Below, one piece after another: positions 5,109-9,624 of a DNA stretch of 9,624 nt; position 1 is the stretch's first letter; every line of letters begins with the position of its first letter. The position numbers were made by a program, and so were the translations under genes. The notes beneath the pieces are model-generated. The model searched no databases and was not told the origin of the DNA. It saw nothing but the letters and a program-made list of their open reading frames with translations. This DNA comes from Methanomicrobiales archaeon. GTDB taxonomy: Archaea > Halobacteriota > Methanomicrobia > Methanomicrobiales > Methanospirillaceae. The DNA is taken from positions 1 to 9,624 of the forward strand of contig JAAYPD010000453.1 in the NCBI GenBank assembly GCA_012520015.1, in the 5' to 3' direction.

Positions 5109-6827
5109 TTAAATCCTGATTGTTATTGGATCTCTTAGTCTCCACTCCGACCTGTCCATCAATAGGTCTGCATCAACCGGTACAGTTCTTGTTATTTTAT
5201 CTCTTTCAAGAGTCATGGAGCCTTTAGCCATGGCACTATATGCTTCTCTTAAGTAACCTTCAGAATCAAATTTTCCGATGATATGTATGTCGTTTAAATT
5301 GATGTCTTTAATAATCAGACCGCCGGCACGTTTTTGAATATATTCTGAAATGATCGACCTTATCTCGTCATCGCTGAGTTTCTCTCCTGAGAAGAATGAT
5401 GTTAAGTTGCCAGTGTCAGAAGACAGGATATTATTATATTCATCTTTGAATAAATTCAGTCTGTTCCTGATATTTTCTGTCTCATTGGAATAGAGATTGT
5501 CAGATTCTTTTTCGTGACCTGCTTCAAGTTCCGGGACTTCAATTTTTATATTATACGAGTCTATGCTCTGCACAAATACCTGGAAAGAGTAGTTACCTGC
5601 ACCATAAATTCTTTCATTCCAGGGACGTGGGTCTTTAATCGTTTTCCACTTCTCTTCCCAGTTCTTTTGGTACTTTTCAGAATCAAATTCTTCTTTTGAT
5701 CCTTTCTGGGTCATGATCTTTTCAGCTTCGGATTTGTGTTTTCCTTCATCCCACTGTAATGGATCTATTCCCCCTGATGGAGTTATCTCGATTGCAGGCC
5801 GGGTTTTATCATCTTCATTTATAACTTTGATTTTTATAAATGGTCTTTTATATCCCACTGCCTCAACAAGGGAGGGTCGGAAGCTTTCTGTTGCCACTTC
5901 ATATGGTGGATAACTATTGGGTTCTTTCTGATACTTTTTTGCAATAACCTTATCTTTACTTGGGCGGAATTCTGTTTCACTTTCAGAACCTACCGTTTTA
6001 ACATCCAATAAGGTCGGAATAAAACTATTCTTTTCATAGTAAATTACAGGCTCTCCTTCATAAATGACGAGAGGTTCCTGATATTTTCGATTAAATTCAA
6101 ACAACTCATCGTCTTCGGGATTTGCAATCTCTGTCTGAAAATCCACAGTATAATTAATATCCCAGTATGGGTATGGGATATTTATCGGTGCAGTGTCCAC
6201 GCTCCTGACTCCACCAAAATCACTGTAAATTTTCATCTTTACTTCTTTTTTAATTGGATTTACCGGGTAGGATCTTCCAGTATAGTAATTTTCAGTGTCA
6301 TAACTTTTTATGGGAGTTAGAGGCTTTGGTGTCCCGTCCCAGGTTGGTTCAGGAGTGGGCACTGGCTGTACATGGATTACATGCTGTGTATTATAGGTGA
6401 TATTCAGGTCAGGATCAAATATTTTTACGATCCAGTCACCTTTCTCCGGGAATACCGCATCCCTGCCGACAAGTTTTCCATCTTCCAGCGAGGTATTCAG
6501 AGTAAAATTACCTGATACTGAAAAGACCTGTATCTCCATCTGGCTTTTAAACTCTTTACCTTCAATTTCGATAGTAGTTTTCGAATTTATATTTGATTCA
6601 TTGGGCGATATGGATGTATATGAGGGTTTTGAATAAAATTCCGAAATTTTATTTACTGGTTTTTCAGCGATAGTATCATTTGAAATATCTTCCTTTTTAA
6701 AGAGACTGGATATTTCATCAGGAATGAGTTTAGCCTCTTTCCCGGTAACCAGCGGTTTTATGTACATTGCCATAACCAGGACTATAAGCAGGGCGACAGC
6801 AATGACGATAATATCCCGTTTTTCCAT
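5109..6827 (-). CDS. Large membrane-anchored extracellular protein, paralogue of the next gene (unknown family)
   Basis: I do not recognise a named family. The 572-residue protein begins MEKRDIIVI followed by a hydrophobic helix (about 6-28, ending KPLVTG), a signal anchor that leaves the rest outside. Residues about 65-152 look like an Ig-like IPT/TIG domain (SYTSISPNESNI, IEIEGKEF). A short proline-rich stretch (VQPVPTPEPTWDG, 153-165) follows. Then comes the core shared with the downstream-facing paralogue: TAPINIPYPYW at 212-222 and WKTIKDPRP at 394-402 leading into YNIKIEVP. Between these two motifs sits an extra charged, Tyr-rich segment of about 165 residues; a C-terminal region of about 140 residues (434-572) is also unique. 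At least nine N-glycosylation sequons agree with an extracellular location. The ATG at 6825-6827 lies seven bases after the stop of the paralogue, so the pair is one operon. Visibly richer in A+T and in Lys, Asn, Glu and Tyr than its neighbours. Confidence 0.85.
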   Translation of the reverse strand: MEKRDIIVIAVALLIVLVMAMYIKPLVTGKEAKLIPDEISSLFKKEDISNDTIAEKPVNKISEFYSKPSYTSISPNESNINSKTTIEIEGKEFKSQMEIQVFSVSGNFTLNTSLEDGKLVGRDAVFPEKGDWIVKIFDPDLNITYNTQHVIHVQPVPTPEPTWDGTPKPLTPIKSYDTENYYTGRSYPVNPIKKEVKMKIYSDFGGVRSVDTAPINIPYPYWDINYTVDFQTEIANPEDDELFEFNRKYQEPLVIYEGEPVIYYEKNSFIPTLLDVKTVGSESETEFRPSKDKVIAKKYQKEPNSYPPYEVATESFRPSLVEAVGYKRPFIKIKVINEDDKTRPAIEITPSGGIDPLQWDEGKHKSEAEKIMTQKGSKEEFDSEKYQKNWEEKWKTIKDPRPWNERIYGAGNYSFQVFVQSIDSYNIKIEVPELEAGHEKESDNLYSNETENIRNRLNLFKDEYNNILSSDTGNLTSFFSGEKLSDDEIRSIISEYIQKRAGGLIIKDINLNDIHIIGKFDSEGYLREAYSAMAKGSMTLERDKITRTVPVDADLLMDRSEWRLRDPITIRI

Positions 6828-6834
6828 GTTGCAC

Positions 6835-7488
6835 TCAGATATCGCGGATGTACTTTAAAGGTATCTGTATGGTAATTCTGTATTCTGATAACTGGTTGGT
6901 ACTAATATCCAGGAAATACTCTTTGCCACCTTCAAAAAACCTGAACTCACGTGGGTCCGGATCCTTCCCTTCCTTCCAGGTAAGAGTTCTGATAGTCTTC
7001 TCATCTTTACCGATCTTCTCCTTTACATCCATTGAAAATGCAGCATCCGTATCTGCCGGAGTTACATTATAGTGAAGCTCCCAGTATGGAGTAGGTATTC
7101 TGAAAGGCGCAGTTGATCCTGTATATTTTCCAACAATTTCCGCATAATTGGTCATCTGTATTGCTGGCATCGGGTTGTCTGGATCAGGCTGCCAGGTTAC
7201 CGGTGTGACTTCTGGTGTTATATCCACCCCGGTCCCGGCCTGCAAAGTTGTTATCGGCTCAGAAGTTACCGAAACGATCGTTGGTTCAGGAGTCAGAACA
7301 ATTTCAGTGTCTACCGGGCCAGGACTATAAGTTCCGGTAAGTGGCTCTTCAATTTCTTCTTCGGCGGGCGCAGGCAAATCTGGTAAAAACGTTACCGGTT
7401 GTCCGGTAATTATTGGCTTTACCACCACCGCCATAATTAATACCACAATTATCGCTGCTAAAATGACAATTATATCCCTCTTTTCCAT
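6835..7488 (-). CDS. Small membrane-anchored extracellular protein, paralogue of the following gene (unknown family)
   Basis: The 217-residue protein starts MEKRDIIVI and has one N-terminal hydrophobic helix (about 6-28, ending KPIITG); there is no cleavage motif and no second helix, so it should be tethered with its body outside. Residues 35-110 form a Pro/Thr/Glu-rich stalk (repeated TPEPT, SEPITT, TPEVTP). The globular part, 112-217, has TAPFRIPTPYW at 126-136, WKEGKDPDP at 171-179 and a final strand YRITIQIP before the end. The start codon has AGGGGGTG at 7493-7500, four bases upstream, a strong ribosome binding site. It is the first gene of the pair; the larger paralogue starts seven bases after its stop. 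No enzymatic motif is visible. It is a minimal version of the larger protein, and function is unknown. An envelope or surface structural role is the most I would infer. Confidence 0.85.
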   Translation of the reverse strand: MEKRDIIVILAAIIVVLIMAVVVKPIITGQPVTFLPDLPAPAEEEIEEPLTGTYSPGPVDTEIVLTPEPTIVSVTSEPITTLQAGTGVDITPEVTPVTWQPDPDNPMPAIQMTNYAEIVGKYTGSTAPFRIPTPYWELHYNVTPADTDAAFSMDVKEKIGKDEKTIRTLTWKEGKDPDPREFRFFEGGKEYFLDISTNQLSEYRITIQIPLKYIRDI

Positions 7489-7492
7489 CAGG

Positions 7493-7500
7493 CACCCCCT
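7493..7500 (-). promoter_or_regulatory. Strong ribosome binding site of the small anchored protein
   Basis: Minus-strand AGGGGGTG lies four bases before the ATG and differs by one base from the ideal AGGAGGTG. It settles the start and suggests the first gene of the pair is well translated; the second gene has only a weak GAGTG before its ATG. Confidence 0.6.
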
Positions 7501-7523
7501 CTTATGATAAACTTAGGCGAATT

Positions 7524-7535
7524 AAATATTTATAT
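7524..7535 (-). promoter_or_regulatory. TATA box of the anchored-protein operon
   Basis: Minus-strand ATATAAATATTT is a good archaeal TATA box. A start about 25 bases downstream would fall near 7503-7505, leaving a leader of roughly 15 bases that carries the strong ribosome binding site. No purine-rich BRE is obvious. The start is inferred from spacing. Confidence 0.5.
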
Positions 7536-7596
7536 CGTGAAGTTCCGCCTGGCAGCTTACAAGGAAAATATACAACATCACACTGGAAATTATGAT

Positions 7597-7606
7597 CTTA
7601 TTTATG
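7597..7606 (+). promoter_or_regulatory. Possible TATA box of the NBP35 gene cluster
   Basis: Plus-strand CTTATTTATG would place transcription start near 7628, giving a leader of about 27 bases before the ATG at 7655, where AGGGA (7642-7646) is a weak ribosome binding site. The box is imperfect. The rest of the 166-base divergent spacer 7489-7654 shows no other structure I can support. Confidence 0.35.
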
Positions 7607-7654
7607 CCTGATAACAGCGAATAATATGGAATCAGTATACAAGGGAAGTAACTC

Positions 7655-8536
7655 ATGTCAGATGCAAACAAACCAACTCCTGAATCCTGTGATAATAACT
7701 GTTCATCCTGTCCGTCAGGCGCCACATGCCCGTCAGCTGCCGGGAAAATACCTCCCAAAGCTGACATTGATGTGAAACATGTCATACTTGTTCTGTCAGG
7801 AAAAGGAGGAGTAGGAAAGTCCACAGTCGCAGTAAACCTTGCTTATGCCCTGTCAAACCATGGGAAACAGGTTGGGCTGCTGGACCTTGATATTCATGGC
7901 CCTAATATCCCAAAGATGCTTGGAATTGAAGAACACAAGCTCCTGGCCGACCAGAACAAGATCGTTCCTGTGAAAGTCACCGGTTCACTACAGGTCGTCT
8001 CGATGGCTTTTCTGCTTCCTGAAAAGCATGCACCAGTAATATGGCGCGGAGCGATGAAATCAGGAGCGATAAAACAGTTCCTTGAGGATACATCCTGGGG
8101 CTCTCTTGACTACCTTGTCGTGGACCTTCCCCCTGGAACAGGTGACGAAGCATTGACCATCGCCCAGCTTGCACCAAATGTCCGTGGGGCAGTAATTGTT
8201 ACAACCCCCCAGGAAGTATCCACGCTTGATTCAACCAAGGCCATAACATTTGTTGAACAGCTTGGGCTGACGGTGATTGGTGTTATTGAAAATATGAGCG
8301 GTTTTGTCTGTCCTCATTGTGGTGAGGCTGTAGACCTGTTTGGAAAGGGCGGTGGTGAGCGGATTGCCCAGGACCATAATGTTCCTTTCCTTGGAAGCCT
8401 TCCTCTTGATCCTGAAGTGAGAAAGGCCGGGGACGAAGGAAGACCATTCATCATCAGGCAGAAAGACTCTCCGACATGGAAGGCAGTGGATGCTGTGATG
8501 GAAAACCTGGTCAGCATTGTTGAAAAGCAGATATGA
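7655..8536 (+). CDS. Mrp/NBP35-family P-loop ATPase, iron-sulfur cluster carrier
   Basis: This 293-residue cytoplasmic ATPase (ApbC/NBP35/Mrp, a MinD-like deviant Walker A family) binds an Fe-S cluster and passes it to apo-proteins. Seen in the sequence: an N-terminal cysteine motif with C12, C16, C19 and C25 (CxxxCxxCx5C), the deviant Walker A GKGGVGKST at 49-57, a switch I-like DLDIHGPNIP around 77-86, Walker B/switch II DLPPGTGD at 157-164, and the CPHC pair at 219-222 that bridges the dimer to hold the cluster. Methanogens carry NBP35-type proteins as Fe-S carriers, here with a four-cysteine N-terminus related to eukaryotic Nbp35 but with the first spacing shortened. It heads a plus-strand cluster: the next start overlaps its stop as ATGA, pointing to translational coupling. 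Confidence 0.95.
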   Translation: MSDANKPTPESCDNNCSSCPSGATCPSAAGKIPPKADIDVKHVILVLSGKGGVGKSTVAVNLAYALSNHGKQVGLLDLDIHGPNIPKMLGIEEHKLLADQNKIVPVKVTGSLQVVSMAFLLPEKHAPVIWRGAMKSGAIKQFLEDTSWGSLDYLVVDLPPGTGDEALTIAQLAPNVRGAVIVTTPQEVSTLDSTKAITFVEQLGLTVIGVIENMSGFVCPHCGEAVDLFGKGGGERIAQDHNVPFLGSLPLDPEVRKAGDEGRPFIIRQKDSPTWKAVDAVMENLVSIVEKQI

Positions 8537-8841
8537 ATTACCTGAAGATACTTTGTGGAAGGGAGGAAAACCTTCCAATCTATTCTAAAATAGTCAGCTG
8601 CCTTGACGATGTCTCACAGTTCCCGGAGCTTATAGAACCAATTTACCGAGAAGCAATTACTATGGACGAGACTTTTCTTGAAAAGCTGAGATTTGCATTA
8701 CTACGGCTTCAGCTGCACTCAGAGATCCATCGTAACAGTGACATGGAAGAGGCTCAGAAGATGAGGTTTGTCTCAGAGATGATAGAGCGCACAATATTTG
8801 GCGGGCTTTTCATCGAAAGAGACAGCTATGTATCAGAGTAA
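8533..8841 (+). CDS. Conserved-looking hypothetical protein, 102 aa, coupled to NBP35
   Basis: I do not recognise the family. The ATG overlaps the NBP35 stop as ATGA, there is no strong ribosome binding site of its own, and the frame ends in two in-frame stops (TAA TAA, 8839-8844), all of which argue for a real coupled gene. The product has no signal peptide or membrane helix. It is mostly helical: an N-terminal part with C8 and C23, then two long amphipathic helices (about 46-68, TFLEKLRFALLRLQLHSEIH, and 71-92, MEEAQKMRFVSEMIERTIFG). Such a small acidic helical protein could be an adaptor for NBP35 or for the ACT protein that follows, but this rests on position alone. Confidence 0.7.
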   Translation: MNYLKILCGREENLPIYSKIVSCLDDVSQFPELIEPIYREAITMDETFLEKLRFALLRLQLHSEIHRNSDMEEAQKMRFVSEMIERTIFGGLFIERDSYVSE

Positions 8842-8846
8842 TAACC

Positions 8847-9624
8847 ATGTCCCAGGACCGGAATGAGTTCTTTGTCATAAGAATTCCTGACACCGGATCT
8901 CTTCTTGATGCAGTTCGAATAATCGCATCTTCAGGTCTTACCATCACAAGATGCCACTTTAACCGTTCGCTTGATCCTGTAACAGCTTTCTTTTCTGTAT
9001 CAGGAGATGAGAAGGCATGTGCCAGGGGGACCGGGGCATTGATAAAAGACGGGTATTTACAGACCACCGTGGCATACCCGGAAAATGTTAGATTCACCGT
9101 CATCGTTCCTGAAATTCCGGGAACTCTTCACAGGATCCTGACAATTCTGAATGAATACAATGCAGAGATAAGTTCACTCTCTTTTGATAACCGTGGCAGG
9201 TATCCTGACGCCCTGCATATCATGCTCCGGGTACTGAGGCCAGACAGGACTGAAGATCTTATCCGGGCTATAGAGACTGAGTACAGGGTTCTGATTGACG
9301 GGTATGACTGCGGAGACAGTTGTGATGATGGCAGCCTGTTTTATGTCAGGTATGCAGCACGTGTAAGTGAGATCCTTGATGACCTGGAAGATCCTTTCAT
9401 CCTTGAGCTCCTGCATCAGTTCAGCCATATCGCGCAACAACTTACCGAATATGGCAAGGAGTACCAGGACGTTCTTGAGCAGATACTTTTAAACGGCAAA
9501 CGCCTGAAAGAGACGACAGGACAGGGATTTTATTCAGACGTTCAGGTATTTTCCCTTACCGGACATCTGACCCTGTACTGTTTTCAGCTCCCTGGTGGGG
9601 GTTCAATTTTTGTTATCGATGCAC
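8847..9624 (+). CDS. Double-ACT-domain protein with probable metallo-beta-lactamase-like C-terminus, partial
   Basis: The frame starts at the ATG at 8847, five bases after the previous stop, and stays open to the right edge (259 codons). Residues about 8-75 (FFVIRIPDTGSLLDAVRIIA) and 82-150 (VRFTVIVPEIPGTLHRILTI) each have the beta-alpha-beta pattern of ACT domains, with the D/E-x-G/P-G-T/S-L turn that usually contacts the ligand. ACT pairs commonly bind amino acids and control an attached domain. Residues 160-225 are a helical linker. The last stretch, VQVFSLTGHLTLYCFQLPGG then SIFVIDA, resembles the first two strands of the MBL fold, where a V.(L)IDxG motif precedes the HxHxDH metal site. 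That metal site would lie beyond the window, so the call is provisional. No strong ribosome binding site is seen; coupling with the upstream gene is likely. Confidence 0.75.
   Translation, partial: MSQDRNEFFVIRIPDTGSLLDAVRIIASSGLTITRCHFNRSLDPVTAFFSVSGDEKACARGTGALIKDGYLQTTVAYPENVRFTVIVPEIPGTLHRILTILNEYNAEISSLSFDNRGRYPDALHIMLRVLRPDRTEDLIRAIETEYRVLIDGYDCGDSCDDGSLFYVRYAARVSEILDDLEDPFILELLHQFSHIAQQLTEYGKEYQDVLEQILLNGKRLKETTGQGFYSDVQVFSLTGHLTLYCFQLPGGGSIFVIDA

Noticed and set aside
7489..7654. Hidden RNA gene or riboswitch in the divergent spacer
   Set aside because: Only promoter-like AT-rich boxes and no convincing long stem or tRNA-like pattern were found.
8810..9103. Minus-strand frame of 97 codons opposite the ACT gene
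   Set aside because: The plus strand carries two clear ACT domains here; this is an antisense shadow. The same holds for 9174-9440.
1..9624. CRISPR array, insertion sequence, tRNA or rRNA gene
   Set aside because: No regularly spaced repeats, transposase frame, terminal inverted repeats, or tRNA/rRNA signature sequences were seen on either strand.

Overview
The window looks like chromosomal DNA from a methanogenic archaeon, most probably of the order Methanomicrobiales. Evidence for Archaea: an aIF5A with an intact hypusination loop, an archaeal-type fructose-bisphosphatase/inositol monophosphatase beside an NAD kinase, a short archaeal NBP35/Mrp ATPase, Shine-Dalgarno sites of the AGGTG type, TATA-like boxes and oligo-T terminators. 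Exported CARDB and TPR proteins and single-helix anchored proteins with P/T-rich stalks are common in Methanomicrobiales. A Methanospirillum-like genus is my guess from general resemblance and is not proven. The window is densely coded, and no gene-free stretch reaches 300 bases (the longest is about 166 bases, 7489-7654).

Layout. (1) 1-2152, minus strand: a secreted TPR protein (170 aa) followed 44 bases later by a large secreted protein of CARDB-like repeats that runs off the left edge. (2) 2227-4602, minus strand: an inositol monophosphatase/FBPase-family gene, NAD kinase (starting with TTG 6 bases after the previous stop), then a DUF169-type cysteine-rich protein, closed by an oligo-T terminator. 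(3) 4603-5103: a compact divergent promoter and the plus-strand aIF5A gene, ending in a hairpin plus T7 terminator. (4) 5109-7488, minus strand: two adjacent genes for membrane-anchored, extracellular-facing proteins that are clearly paralogues. They share the N-terminal anchor and two core motifs; the larger one has an extra Ig-like domain, a large insertion inside the core and a C-terminal extension. I do not recognise a named family. (5) 7655-9624, plus strand: NBP35-type Fe-S carrier ATPase, an uncharacterised 102-aa helical protein with ATGA overlap, and a double-ACT protein whose C-terminus, cut by the window edge, looks like the start of a metallo-beta-lactamase fold.

How the genes relate. 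The phosphatase and NAD kinase have the same order as the two halves of the fused Methanocaldococcus jannaschii enzyme MJ0917 (NADP phosphatase/NAD kinase), which suggests a common role in setting the NAD/NADP ratio. The NBP35 cluster probably concerns Fe-S cluster assembly plus an amino-acid- or ligand-sensing hydrolase. The two secreted or anchored groups (1 and 4) probably belong to the cell envelope. The least described part of the window is the paralogue pair at 5109-7488.
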